Assembly (NCBI RefSeq): GCF_009758125.1
Contig: NZ_WRXO01000008.1
Coordinates: 62,001 to 126,000 of the forward strand
Reading direction: 5' to 3'
Origin: Chitinophaga oryziterrae
GTDB taxonomy: Bacteria > Bacteroidota > Bacteroidia > Chitinophagales > Chitinophagaceae
Length of the DNA: 64,000 nt
A program made the position numbers and the translations under genes. This document shows positions 18,391 through 27,242 of this stretch, in pieces (within the stretch, counting starts at the first letter, position 1; every line of letters starts with the position of its first letter). The notes under the pieces were generated by a model. The model searched no databases. It saw only the letters and a program-made list of their open reading frames with translations, and had not been told where the DNA came from.

Positions 18391-18732
18391 ATGAGAAGAC
18401 TGCCCTTTATTTTAACTTATCTGATTCTTGTATTTCTCTGGTGTGTACTATTTTATAAGTTCCTCGCTCCTGTAAAGGAACCTCAACTCGTATTGCTGCT
18501 ACTTGCAGGAAGTCTCTTTTATAGTCTGATATGGGGGATGTTCATTTCGCTCTTTCAACGTATTGTGGGATGGAAAGGATATGGCATGTTATTGATCCCT
18601 GTTGCCATTATGATCGTCTTTTTCCTGGGTATGGACAAATCGACGTTCTTATTTATGGGTGGACTAATCATTATAAGTGAACTTGTGTCTTTAGCTAAAA
18701 TCTTTTCACACTATCATAAAAAAGGGAATTAA
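18391..18732 (+). CDS. Small four-helix membrane protein, unknown
   Basis: 113 residues with four hydrophobic helices (about 5-27, 33-52, 66-84, 86-105). No family is recognised. It precedes a Crp/Fnr-type promoter, so it is probably not co-transcribed with the next gene. Confidence 0.55.
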   Translation: MRRLPFILTYLILVFLWCVLFYKFLAPVKEPQLVLLLLAGSLFYSLIWGMFISLFQRIVGWKGYGMLLIPVAIMIVFFLGMDKSTFLFMGGLIIISELVSLAKIFSHYHKKGN

Positions 18733-18748
18733 CTATATTTAATATTGT

Positions 18749-18792
18749 GTAACTATTGTCACCTTCTTTTATTTTTTCATGAAGGATATTTG
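18749..18792 (+). promoter_or_regulatory. Crp/Fnr-like promoter for the small Cys-rich membrane protein
   Basis: The box GTAAC-TATT-GTCAC (18749-18762) has its centre 36.5 bp before the last G of the -7 element GATATTTG (18785-18792). The same spacing occurs at three other promoters in this window (26.37, 31.30 and 35.18 kb). This puts the box near -42, typical for a class II activator contact. Confidence 0.7.
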
Positions 18793-18820
18793 TTGAAATA
18801 AAAACACACCCGGCATGATC

Positions 18821-19018
18821 ATGAAAAGAATATTAAAAGGTTGGAATATCTTCCGTATAATAAGATTTATTATCGGTATAATTATAATAATAGCTGCAGT
18901 ACAGATGCATATCCTGATGATCGGCATACTGGGCGCTATGGTCATTGTCCAGGCAATTGTCAATACTACCTGCTGTGATACCGGAACCTGCAATGTAAAG
19001 AAACGCAATAGCCTGTAA
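18821..19018 (+). CDS. Small membrane protein with CC-x3-C tail
   Basis: 65 residues from ATG at 18821 (18815 is also possible). A long hydrophobic stretch (about 15-50) makes one or two helices, followed by VNTTCCDTGTCNVKK. The topology resembles DUF2892/YgaP-type membrane segments and the cysteines suggest metal or sulfane-sulfur binding. It has its own Crp/Fnr-like promoter and lies convergent to the Crp/Fnr gene. Function inferred only from context. Confidence 0.6.
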   Translation: MKRILKGWNIFRIIRFIIGIIIIIAAVQMHILMIGILGAMVIVQAIVNTTCCDTGTCNVKKRNSL

Positions 19019-19048
19019 TATGCTATTATAAAGGAAAGTCCTCCATAT

Positions 19049-19681
19049 TTAATTAAACCCCTCTAATAATTTTATCTCATTACGGTACAATAAGACCTTC
19101 CCATCGTTTTCCAGGAGTTTAAGCAACCGGGATACAACCACCCGGGATGTTGCAAGTTCATCAGCAATCTGGTAATGAGAAGCTTTGATAACGCTTGAGC
19201 CCGAAAGCCGTTTCTTTTCTTTCAGGTAAGCGATCAGGCGTTCATCTAGCTTAAGGAATGCAATGCTTTCAATAGATTTCAGGAGTTCGGAAAACCTTTC
19301 GTTAAAACTTCGCAAAATATAGTTCTTCCAGCTTGGATATTTGCAAAGCCATTCATCCAGCTTATTATGCGGGATAGCGATTATTTCCAGATCACCTTCT
19401 GCAATTGCCTTCACTTCACTCTTCTTCTCTTCAAGACAGCAACTGTAGGCCATTGAGCAAGTCTCACTACTGGAGAGATAGTACAATAATATCTCATTGC
19501 CATTATCGTTCTTTTTAAGGACCTTTAAAGTGCCTTTAACAACGAGTGGCATCATACGGATATATTTACCATAATCTATAATAATATCTCCATCTTTAAA
19601 TGACCGCAGTTCTCCAAACTCCTCAATTTCTTCCATTAAGGCAGGTTCAAATACAAAATCTAAACGGGCAGACTCATTCAT
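19049..19681 (-). CDS. Crp/Fnr family regulator with a cysteine cluster
   Basis: 210 residues: an N-terminal cyclic-nucleotide-like beta-barrel (to about 115), a dimer helix and a C-terminal winged HTH with recognition helix ATSRVVVSRLLKLLE. C75, C81 and C82 (ETCSMAYSCC) sit in the sensor domain where cAMP would be contacted; C113 is also present. The Glu that contacts the G of TGTGA in E. coli Crp is Val here, consistent with a different half-site such as GTnAC. It is the last gene of the pump/rhodanese operon and is the best candidate to bind the four boxes found in this window. A sulfane-sulfur, NO or redox signal is inferred, not shown. Confidence 0.82.
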   Translation of the reverse strand: MNESARLDFVFEPALMEEIEEFGELRSFKDGDIIIDYGKYIRMMPLVVKGTLKVLKKNDNGNEILLYYLSSSETCSMAYSCCLEEKKSEVKAIAEGDLEIIAIPHNKLDEWLCKYPSWKNYILRSFNERFSELLKSIESIAFLKLDERLIAYLKEKKRLSGSSVIKASHYQIADELATSRVVVSRLLKLLENDGKVLLYRNEIKLLEGFN

Positions 19682-19751
19682 ACATCTAAGTTAATAGTAA
19701 ATGTTCAATTTGGAACATCGTATCCCTGAAGAGTCTTCCCGTCTGTACTTA

Positions 19752-20087
19752 TTATGCCTGGCAATATTTAGCTACATTATTCCAGCTCCCGCCATTGATC
19801 ACATTGTTAAATCCATTCCTTTCAAGAATAGATTTTGCCTGACTGCTTCTGCCCCCACTCTGGCAAAATACAATGATGTTTTTTTTGTCCTTAAATCTGG
19901 AAAGCTGTGAAGCTACCTGATCCAGTGGGATATTTACCGATCCCTTAACGTGCCCATTGGCAAACTCTGCTGAAGTACGTACGTCCACCAAAAACGCACC
20001 ATCTTTAATAACATTTGCCAGGTCAATTGCTGGCGAACCGCTAAATAATTGCTTGAAAAAATTCATACGATAAGTTTTTATATTCAA
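19752..20087 (-). CDS. Single-domain rhodanese
   Basis: 111 residues, one rhodanese domain with the active-site loop CQSGGRS, so it should carry a persulfide on cysteine. Known family role: sulfane-sulfur transfer. It has no signal peptide. It lies between a DUF2892 protein and a Crp/Fnr regulator; rhodanese and DUF2892 together equal the two parts of YgaP. A small palindrome CATACGGCGTATG (about 20115-20127) lies in the 45-bp gap upstream. Confidence 0.88.
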   Translation of the reverse strand: MNIKTYRMNFFKQLFSGSPAIDLANVIKDGAFLVDVRTSAEFANGHVKGSVNIPLDQVASQLSRFKDKKNIIVFCQSGGRSSQAKSILERNGFNNVINGGSWNNVAKYCQA

Positions 20088-20132
20088 TTTTAATTCTCAG
20101 AGAAACTATTAAATCATACGGCGTATGGACTA

Positions 20133-20318
20133 CTAATTCTTTACACCAAAGGCTTTTAAAATCATCTCCAGCGGACAAAATTTAGTGAACGCAGATTGCA
20201 ACAGGTTGACACCCACAAAAGCGCCCAACCATAGCCAGTTGATATTTACGGTATACGCTAAGATTATACTTATAAGAACCAATGTGCCGGCAACAGCACG
20301 AACTATTCTTTCTTTCAT
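20133..20318 (-). CDS. DUF2892 (YgaP-like) membrane protein
   Basis: 61 residues, MKERIVRAVAGTLVLISIIL at the start and a typical LLQSAFTKFCPLE segment, two helices. This is the membrane part that is fused to rhodanese in YgaP; here it is a separate gene immediately before the rhodanese. The conserved Cys of the xFCPx motif is present. Confidence 0.82.
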   Translation of the reverse strand: MKERIVRAVAGTLVLISIILAYTVNINWLWLGAFVGVNLLQSAFTKFCPLEMILKAFGVKN

Positions 20319-20335
20319 TTTTTTAATTTGTATCG

Positions 20336-20644
20336 TTAAACAGATTTTTCAACAGGCAGAACGAACGCCCTAACCGGAAAATTTCCTTTAATCCTTTTAT
20401 TATAGCCGATAATAAGCTCCATTCCATGATCTGCTCCTTCTTCGCTGGTAAAAGAGAAGATCATCATTGAATCAACATCTTCTTCGCCACTGGCGAACCA
20501 GTCATCCAGGAGATTATTGGGCGTCCCCTGTTTGTAACCGATAATATCAACTGTACTAAAAACACGAATATTGGCCTGATTAAATATTTTTGAAATATCA
20601 CCCAGATACTCTTTTAAAGAGGTTACGACAAATAGTTTCATCAT
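20336..20644 (-). CDS. PII-like signalling protein
   Basis: 102 residues with a PII-like ferredoxin fold pattern: an N-terminal strand (KLFVVTSLKE), an amphipathic helix, then VFSTVDIIGYKQG, which aligns with the start of the PII T-loop. The canonical uridylylated Tyr context and the ATP motifs are not evident. It overlaps the RND pump gene by four bases (ATGA), so translation is coupled. PII-like proteins beside RND pumps are known (DUF3240-type), probably sensing a metal or nucleotide; that role here is inference. Confidence 0.6.
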   Translation of the reverse strand: MMKLFVVTSLKEYLGDISKIFNQANIRVFSTVDIIGYKQGTPNNLLDDWFASGEEDVDSMMIFSFTSEEGADHGMELIIGYNKRIKGNFPVRAFVLPVEKSV

Positions 20645-23600
20645 TCAGATTTTAAAGATTTTTTACGCATCATCTTAAAGTATAATAATGGCACTACGAT
20701 TAATGTCAGGAAAGTAGAGGTAATTGTCCCTCCCATTAGCGATATGGCTAATCCCTGGAAGATCGGGTCAAACAAAATGATGACTGCACCCAGCGCCACC
20801 GCACCTGCCGTCAGAAGGATCGGAGTGGTACGTACTGCGCCCGCTTCAATAATCGCCTGCTTTAAAGGGATCCCTTCTTTCAGCCTGATATTTACAAAGT
20901 CAATAAGTAGTATGGAATTTCGCACCATAACACCCGCCAAAGCGATAAAACCGATCATAGAGGTGGCAGTAAAATAGGCATGCATCATCCAGTGACCCAA
21001 TACAATCCCAATTAATGATAACGGGATGGCAGCAAGCATCACTAAGGGCACGGTAAAATTCTGAAACCAGCCTACGATCAAAATATAGATCATAATGATC
21101 ACTACAGCGAAAGCAATACCCAGATCACGAAAAACTTCAAAAGTGATTTGCCACTCTCCATCCCATTTCAAACTGTAGTTATCTTCCAGTTCCGGCTGAT
21201 GGGTATATTCCTCTTTCAGAGAAAATCCCTTAGGTAATTCGATACTTTTTAAATGATCCGATACATCTGATATGGCATACGATGGGCTCTCCAAATGACC
21301 TGCCATATCTGCCAGCACATACACCACTTCCTTCTGATTTTTGCGGTAAATGCTTTTGGGTTTCAACTGACGGGAAACATTTACGAGGTCTCTTACCGGT
21401 ACTGCGTTACCCTGCACACCTATGACTTTCAGGTTCAGCACATCGTCTATATTGCTCTTATCGGGATCACTCAGTTGCAGCTTTATGGCTGTTTGAGTAT
21501 AGGCTACCGGCTGAGATATATTTCCTGCAGACATGCCGGACAAGGCAGCATTCACTGTTGCCGCAACCTGCGCGGTAACAATGCCATAACGCATTGCCTT
21601 TTCTTTATCAACTTCTATGTGATATTCCGGCTGGTCAGCTTCTGTCATCCAATCCACATCAACCACATCATTGGTTTTGTTAAGCAGATTTTTTACCTGG
21701 TTACCGATCCTGATCTGCTCATTATAATCAGGTCCATAAATCTCTGCAACCAAAGTTGATAACACCGGAGGGCCTGGTGGTACTTCTACTATTTTTGCAT
21801 TCGCATTGTATTTTTTGGCGATATCCTGAATAGCTCCACGCATTTCCTTAGCTATATCGTGGCTCTGGATACTCCGGTCCTTTTTATCCACCAGGTTAAT
21901 CTGGATATCGGCCACATTATCGCCCCGGCGCAGATCATAATGTCTTACCAGACCATTAAAACTGATCGGCGCTGATGTGCCGATATAGGTCTGGTAATTT
22001 CTAACCATGCGCTGTTGTGCAACATAGGTGGCAATATCTTTCGCTACTGCCTGTGTTTTTTCCAGTGTGGTCCCTTCCGGCATATCGATTACTACCTGGA
22101 ACTCATTTTTATTATCAAAAGGCAGCATTTTTACCGCAACTGCTTTAGTATAAAACATGGATAACGAAGCAAACAGGATCGCGACAATACTCAGAATAAA
22201 CGTCCAGCGTTTCCAACGGGTTTCCAGTAAAGGCTGAATGAACGAGCGATATATTTTATAGATGCGGGTTTCTTCCAGTAACTTCGGTTTACTTTCTTCA
22301 TCCGCTATTCCATGATTTTCTTTTTCACGCAGGAAAATGTAGCCCAGGTAAGGTGTTAACGTCAGTGCGACTATGAGGGATAGTATCATGGCGATAGAGG
22401 CACCTATAGGCATAGGGCTCATATAAGGGCCCATCATGCCGGAAACAAAAGCCATTGGCAATACCGCTGCGATCACCGTAAAAGTAGCAAGTATAGTTGG
22501 GTTGCCTACTTCATTAATCGCATAGATGGCCGCCTGTAATGGCGGTAGCTTTTTCATCTTAAAATGACGGTGCATGTTTTCGGCAATGATAATGGAATCA
22601 TCGACCACTATACCCGTTATAAACACCAGGGCGAACAACGTAATCCGGTTGAGCGTGTAGTGCATAAAATAATAGGAGAACAATGTAAGCGCGAATGTTA
22701 CCGGTACCGATAAAAATACGACCAGTCCTCCCCGCCAGCCCATAGCCAGCATCACAAACACAGTCACCACCACGATAGCGATAAACAGATGCAGCAGCAA
22801 TTCACTTACTTTATCCGATGCACTTTCCCCATAATTACGGGTGACAGTTAAGTGAACATCATCTGGCAGCAGGTGCTTTTTCAAATGCTCCACTTTACCC
22901 AGGATCTGTTCTGATAATTTCATCGCATCAGCTCCTTTTTTCTTGGCAACGGAAAGAGTGACAGCCGGGTAAGTGGAATTGAAAGTATGAGCATTTTCGG
23001 CATCCGCTTTCCCGTAGCCAAACAGTACATATTGCTTAGGCGTTTCTGCACCCTCCGCTACTGTTGCGATCTGTTTCAGATAAACGGGTTGCTGCTGATT
23101 GATGCCAACCACTAAATTACCCACATCGTCAGAAGAGGTCAGGAAGTTTCCGGTTTCAACAGAAAAGGCAGTGTCTTTTTGCAACAGGGTCCCTCCCGGC
23201 AACTGCATGTTACTACCCTGGATCTGTTTACTGAGGGATAAAAAGTCTACATGGTTCTCCGCCATTCTATTTTTATCCAGCATTACTTTAACCTCACGGT
23301 TCCGGCCGCCAATAATATTAACATCCGAAACGTCATTTATCTTTTTGACTTCATTGGCCAATTCCTGTCCAAGTTGTTTTAGCTGGTAATCATCATATTT
23401 ATCACTCCAAAGGGTTAAACCCAATACCGGCACATCATCTATCGCCCTGGTCTTGATCAATGGAAGAGTAACGCCCTGCGGCATTTTATCCATATTTTTC
23501 ATGAGCTCACTGTATAGTTTCACCAGTGAGCGTTCCACCTCTTCTCCCACATTAAACTGCACAATCACCATGGCTTGCCCCTGCATGGAAGTAGAATACA

Positions 23601-23853
23601 CATATTCCACGCCTTTAATATTGGAGATCATTTTTTCTATCGGGGCAGCCACCTTGGTTTCCACATCTTTGGGGGATGCTCCGGGGTAACCAATAAAAAT
23701 ATCGGCCATAGGAACCTGTATCTGCGGTTCCTCCTCACGTGGAATTAAAAAAGTGCTGTAGCCGCCAATCAATAAAAAGGCGATCATCAGCAGTATCGTT
23801 AATTTCGACTGTATAAATGCCTTTGCTATATTCCCTGAAAATCCGTTTTTCAT
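20641..23853 (-). CDS. RND efflux permease
   Basis: 1070 residues with the twelve-helix RND layout, two large periplasmic loops and the proton-relay acidic pair in TM4 (GIVVDDSII). The start is FIQSKLTILLMIAFLLIGGY and the first loop begins IPREEEPQI, a pattern seen in a subgroup of RND pumps distinct from AcrB (FPSIxPP). The gene follows the membrane-fusion gene by five bases and is overlapped by the PII-like gene. Substrate unknown; the operon includes sulfur-transfer genes. Confidence 0.9.
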   Translation of the reverse strand: MKNGFSGNIAKAFIQSKLTILLMIAFLLIGGYSTFLIPREEEPQIQVPMADIFIGYPGASPKDVETKVAAPIEKMISNIKGVEYVYSTSMQGQAMVIVQFNVGEEVERSLVKLYSELMKNMDKMPQGVTLPLIKTRAIDDVPVLGLTLWSDKYDDYQLKQLGQELANEVKKINDVSDVNIIGGRNREVKVMLDKNRMAENHVDFLSLSKQIQGSNMQLPGGTLLQKDTAFSVETGNFLTSSDDVGNLVVGINQQQPVYLKQIATVAEGAETPKQYVLFGYGKADAENAHTFNSTYPAVTLSVAKKKGADAMKLSEQILGKVEHLKKHLLPDDVHLTVTRNYGESASDKVSELLLHLFIAIVVVTVFVMLAMGWRGGLVVFLSVPVTFALTLFSYYFMHYTLNRITLFALVFITGIVVDDSIIIAENMHRHFKMKKLPPLQAAIYAINEVGNPTILATFTVIAAVLPMAFVSGMMGPYMSPMPIGASIAMILSLIVALTLTPYLGYIFLREKENHGIADEESKPKLLEETRIYKIYRSFIQPLLETRWKRWTFILSIVAILFASLSMFYTKAVAVKMLPFDNKNEFQVVIDMPEGTTLEKTQAVAKDIATYVAQQRMVRNYQTYIGTSAPISFNGLVRHYDLRRGDNVADIQINLVDKKDRSIQSHDIAKEMRGAIQDIAKKYNANAKIVEVPPGPPVLSTLVAEIYGPDYNEQIRIGNQVKNLLNKTNDVVDVDWMTEADQPEYHIEVDKEKAMRYGIVTAQVAATVNAALSGMSAGNISQPVAYTQTAIKLQLSDPDKSNIDDVLNLKVIGVQGNAVPVRDLVNVSRQLKPKSIYRKNQKEVVYVLADMAGHLESPSYAISDVSDHLKSIELPKGFSLKEEYTHQPELEDNYSLKWDGEWQITFEVFRDLGIAFAVVIIMIYILIVGWFQNFTVPLVMLAAIPLSLIGIVLGHWMMHAYFTATSMIGFIALAGVMVRNSILLIDFVNIRLKEGIPLKQAIIEAGAVRTTPILLTAGAVALGAVIILFDPIFQGLAISLMGGTITSTFLTLIVVPLLYFKMMRKKSLKSE

Positions 23854-23858
23854 CGCTA

Positions 23859-24968
23859 TTATTTTTTAATTTGAACAGCAGCACCGTTAAATAACCTGCC
23901 TTCAGCATTAACTATAAACTGTTCATTTGCGGCTAAACCACTAAGCACTTCCACCTGGTCCCCCTCCACTTTTCCCAGTCTTACCCAGCGCAATAATGCA
24001 GTGTTGTTATTACCAACAGTATATAACCCGGTCAATGCATCTTTATGCTCAATACACGAAAGCGGCACCATCACCTGATCATTCTTTACTACACTGGCTA
24101 CTGACGATGCCACAGGTATAGATACATTCGCATACATCCCTGCAAACAAGCCCTCTTTTTCATGATCAGGAATTTGCACCTTGATGATGTATTGCCCACC
24201 TGAAAATTGTGAGGACTGACTGATCTGGGTAATCGTTCCTTTGATGGTTTTATTCACCGCGCTGATACTAATGATGGCGACCGATCCCTGCCGGATCCGG
24301 CTGATGGCATTTTCAGGAACGGCCGCACTTACCTGGTAACTTCCGCTTTGTTCAAGTGTTAATATCGGCATACCGGGATTGGCCATGTTGCCCACGTCTG
24401 CCAGCTTTTGAGTAACTACGCCGCTAAATGGCGCGATTAAACTGGTATAATTCAGCGTGGCGTTTACCTCATTGCGCATCTGTTTTGCACTTTCCAGCCG
24501 GGATTTAGCAGATGTATACTGCAGACTCACATTTTCCAGTTCTTTTGCAGAAGCGCTTTGCTGCCTGTATAGATTAGTAAAGCGTTCTAAATCCTTTTGC
24601 GCGTTCCTATATGCGGCATCTGCTTCAGTAATCATGGCATCCGTCTGTCCCCTTTTCGCTAGTATATCCTGATTACTGATAGTAGCCAGCAATTGTCCTT
24701 TACTCACCTTATCGCCTACTTTTACATTTATCTTAGTAATGTACCCCATCACCCGCGTGCTGATACCAGCTATTTCCTCGGCTTCAACCTGACCACTTAT
24801 GTTCACTTCCGGTTGCCCCTCAGATGAAGGAGTTGCTACCGTTACGACTATTGCGGCATCTGCGCTTGTTTTATTATCCGTATTCTCATGTGAAGAACAC
24901 GAGCTTAATAATAATCCCAAACCTGCGCATATAGTTGCTATTGTTTTTGATATGTAAACGCTATTCAT
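23859..24968 (-). CDS. RND periplasmic adaptor (membrane fusion protein)
   Basis: 369 residues, lipobox LLLSSCSSH, then barrel-sandwich and coiled-coil hairpin (GQLLATISNQDILAKRGQTD and following). Bridges the permease to TolC. Ten bases separate it from the TolC-family gene and five from the permease. Confidence 0.9.
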   Translation of the reverse strand: MNSVYISKTIATICAGLGLLLSSCSSHENTDNKTSADAAIVVTVATPSSEGQPEVNISGQVEAEEIAGISTRVMGYITKINVKVGDKVSKGQLLATISNQDILAKRGQTDAMITEADAAYRNAQKDLERFTNLYRQQSASAKELENVSLQYTSAKSRLESAKQMRNEVNATLNYTSLIAPFSGVVTQKLADVGNMANPGMPILTLEQSGSYQVSAAVPENAISRIRQGSVAIISISAVNKTIKGTITQISQSSQFSGGQYIIKVQIPDHEKEGLFAGMYANVSIPVASSVASVVKNDQVMVPLSCIEHKDALTGLYTVGNNNTALLRWVRLGKVEGDQVEVLSGLAANEQFIVNAEGRLFNGAAVQIKK

Positions 24969-24978
24969 TTTCTGAAAT

Positions 24979-26322
24979 TTATTTATTAGTGCCTGTGGTT
25001 AAAAATTGTAGGTAGGCGAGGGTCACATTAGCAGTGAACTGCGCCTGTGCCAGTGAGAACCTTTGTTGAGAAAGTTGTGTTTGAGCCAGTAATACATCTG
25101 TGGTATTGACCAGCCCCTGCTCATATCTGTTCTGCAAAATGCGTAATGCTTCTGAAGCCTGTTCAATGGCTGCGTTACCCCGCCTTATTTCTGATTGGGC
25201 ATCAGCCAGGTCACGATAGGCTTTATCCAGTTCCAACTGACTTTGATCTTTTTGAACCGCTAACTGCGTGACCAACTTGTCACGTTCCAGTTTTTGTGTA
25301 GTGATTCTGTTTTTAGTACGGTTACCGTTAAAAATATTCCAGGATAATTGTACTCCAACGAGATAGGCATTAGCTGCAAAACCAGTCAAACGGCTATCAT
25401 TGTATTGATAGTTACCAAAAGCGTTCAGTTTAGGCAGATAGCTCATCCTGTTTGATTTGATCATCAGGTCTGATGCTTCAATCGCCTTTTGCATAGCCAT
25501 GAAATCGGCCCTTGAAGAAGCCACATTTTGAGGCAGGGCGGGAAGTTGCTGCGCTGCCGTAATGGAATCTGTTGTTTTATATACAGTACCTGATTTTTCA
25601 CCCATTAATAAACTGAGATAATCCGAGGCGTTGCGGATATTGCTGTTTGCTTTAGCCAGATTACTGGTTAATGTAGCTACCTGTACCTGCGCATTCAGTG
25701 CATCCGATTTTTGAATCAGGCCCTGTTTAAAATGATTATCCGTATAAGTATAAACATCTTTAGTTATTCGCAAAGCATCTTCCAGGACACTTACAGCGGT
25801 ATAAGCCAATTGCAGTTGCAGGTAAGCTTTTTGCACTTCAAAAGTTAAATATTCTTTAGTGTGCTGTGTTTTATATTGATAAACCTCAGTTTGCTTTTCA
25901 GCGCCCTTGCGCTGATAAAGCATATCCATATTGATCAATGGCTGCAATACTTCCAGTTTGGCCATATAATCAGGTGTAGCAGAGGGATGATTCAAAAACG
26001 CGGGGTTAAAATCATCCTGTGTTATGGTTCTTTGCTGTAGCTTGAAGCCAAAGGCATTGAGCGGGTTGTTCGTGCTCATAGCTGTATAAGAAACATCTAC
26101 CTTCGGAAGAAAAATGGCTTGTGTTTGCTTATAATCAGATGCCGCAATGCGTTCATCAAGCAATGCCTGATGGAGATCTCCGTTATTGACCAGGGCCGCT
26201 GAGACGGCCTCTGTAAGACTTATATTTCGTGTATTTTCCTGCGCAAGTGCTGTTGATAATAAGCCGTTTGTTCCCATCAACAGGAACATCACCAATCTTA
26301 CAAAATACTTTGTGGTATTCAT
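24979..26322 (-). CDS. TolC family outer-membrane channel
   Basis: 447 residues with a signal peptide (cleavage after STALAQ) and the repeated TolC helical hairpins (LERDKLVTQLAVQKDQSQLE, RYEQGLVNTTDVLLAQTQLS). First gene of the seven-gene operon TolC, adaptor, permease, PII-like, DUF2892, rhodanese, Crp/Fnr. Its promoter has an exact -7 element and a perfect GTAAC-N4-GTTAC box. Confidence 0.9.
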   Translation of the reverse strand: MNTTKYFVRLVMFLLMGTNGLLSTALAQENTRNISLTEAVSAALVNNGDLHQALLDERIAASDYKQTQAIFLPKVDVSYTAMSTNNPLNAFGFKLQQRTITQDDFNPAFLNHPSATPDYMAKLEVLQPLINMDMLYQRKGAEKQTEVYQYKTQHTKEYLTFEVQKAYLQLQLAYTAVSVLEDALRITKDVYTYTDNHFKQGLIQKSDALNAQVQVATLTSNLAKANSNIRNASDYLSLLMGEKSGTVYKTTDSITAAQQLPALPQNVASSRADFMAMQKAIEASDLMIKSNRMSYLPKLNAFGNYQYNDSRLTGFAANAYLVGVQLSWNIFNGNRTKNRITTQKLERDKLVTQLAVQKDQSQLELDKAYRDLADAQSEIRRGNAAIEQASEALRILQNRYEQGLVNTTDVLLAQTQLSQQRFSLAQAQFTANVTLAYLQFLTTGTNK

Positions 26323-26338
26323 TAACTTCTGATTTGTA

Positions 26339-26382
26339 CAAAAGTACTTTCAGCAAAAAAGGCAGACGGTAACATTTGTTAC
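26339..26382 (-). promoter_or_regulatory. Crp/Fnr-like promoter of the pump/rhodanese operon
   Basis: The perfect palindrome GTAAC-ATTT-GTTAC (26369-26382) and, on the minus strand, TACTTTTG (26339-26346), an exact TAnnTTTG. Box centre to terminal G is 36.5 bp. GTAAC-N4-GTTAC is also one of the motifs published for HcpR-type Crp/Fnr regulators. The leader to the TolC ATG is only about ten bases. Confidence 0.75.
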
Positions 26383-26456
26383 TTAGACGTTATAGCCGGC
26401 AATTAATCACTGAGCCAATCTGCCGGCACCTATTCTAGTCAAAGTAAGAAGGTATT

Positions 26457-26593
26457 GTCCGGGTAAATGCAGGCTGGAAATAACTATAGCTATTTTCAGG
26501 TAAGGGTTACATGATAAAAGTGTATGGTTTCAAAATATTGGCGGGGGAAACTTATACTTGGGCTGAGCATTGATTATACAAATTTACCCGGAC
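26457..26593. repeat. 137-bp segment bounded by 12-bp inverted repeats
   Basis: GTCCGGGTAAAT at 26457-26468 is the exact reverse complement of 26582-26593. The interior has no ORF. It lies between the pump-operon promoter and the end of the cytochrome c gene. It could be a small non-autonomous mobile element or a long-range RNA structure; no target duplication is evident. Confidence 0.4.
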
Positions 26594-26621
26594 GATATGC
26601 CCGGGCAAGTACGGGATATTT

Positions 26622-27233
26622 TTATTCTTTCGATTGTTTATACTTCTCAAGAATATCATAAGTTTTAACAATTAGCAAAAGAAATAAAACCAAGGATATA
26701 ATTACTCCAACCAGGGATACTGCAATGAATGGGTCCCGAAAATTTAATGGCCGGTGCTCACCTGGAATATCTAAATAAATTAACTGATGGAGAGGGCTGC
26801 TTTTTCCCGAATAGGGTTTATCATCATCCAAGGCCTTGGGTACTGCTGGTAAAACGGCAAGTCTTATCCCTTCCTCTTTGATATAGGCTATAATGCTTTT
26901 AATGTCATTATTACTTAAATCCGGATGATTAGGCATGATGGTTTTATTGAACTTCTCAAACAACTTAACTGCAATAGTATCCCCTGATTTGATAACAGAT
27001 TGCGACCCATGCACAAATTTTATAATCCAGTCTTCTGTATGTCTCTTGTCTACATCTCTCAATGCCGGGCCTGTCACATCTTTGGCCACAGAGTGACAAG
27101 CGGCACAACGGATAGTAAACAGCTGCTTCCCATATGTAGCATCAACCTGTGCATCTGCTTTGTTAAACATAAGCAGCAATAAGAGCCCAATACAGGCGGG
27201 TGTAAAATGTTCTTTAAGAAATCTTCTCTTCAT
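26622..27233 (-). CDS. Membrane-anchored c-type cytochrome
   Basis: 203 residues with a signal peptide ending NKADAQ, one heme site CAACH (about residues 43-47), a probable Met ligand in IMPNHP and a C-terminal transmembrane anchor (about 168-190). It closes the ba3-type oxidase operon and is the likely electron donor to the CuA subunit. Confidence 0.88.
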   Translation of the reverse strand: MKRRFLKEHFTPACIGLLLLLMFNKADAQVDATYGKQLFTIRCAACHSVAKDVTGPALRDVDKRHTEDWIIKFVHGSQSVIKSGDTIAVKLFEKFNKTIMPNHPDLSNNDIKSIIAYIKEEGIRLAVLPAVPKALDDDKPYSGKSSPLHQLIYLDIPGEHRPLNFRDPFIAVSLVGVIISLVLFLLLIVKTYDILEKYKQSKE

Positions 27234-27242
27234 AAATTCAGC

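Noticed and set aside
21295..21759. 154-codon plus-strand frame
   Set aside because: Antisense to the RND permease; His/Tyr-rich product typical of shadow frames.
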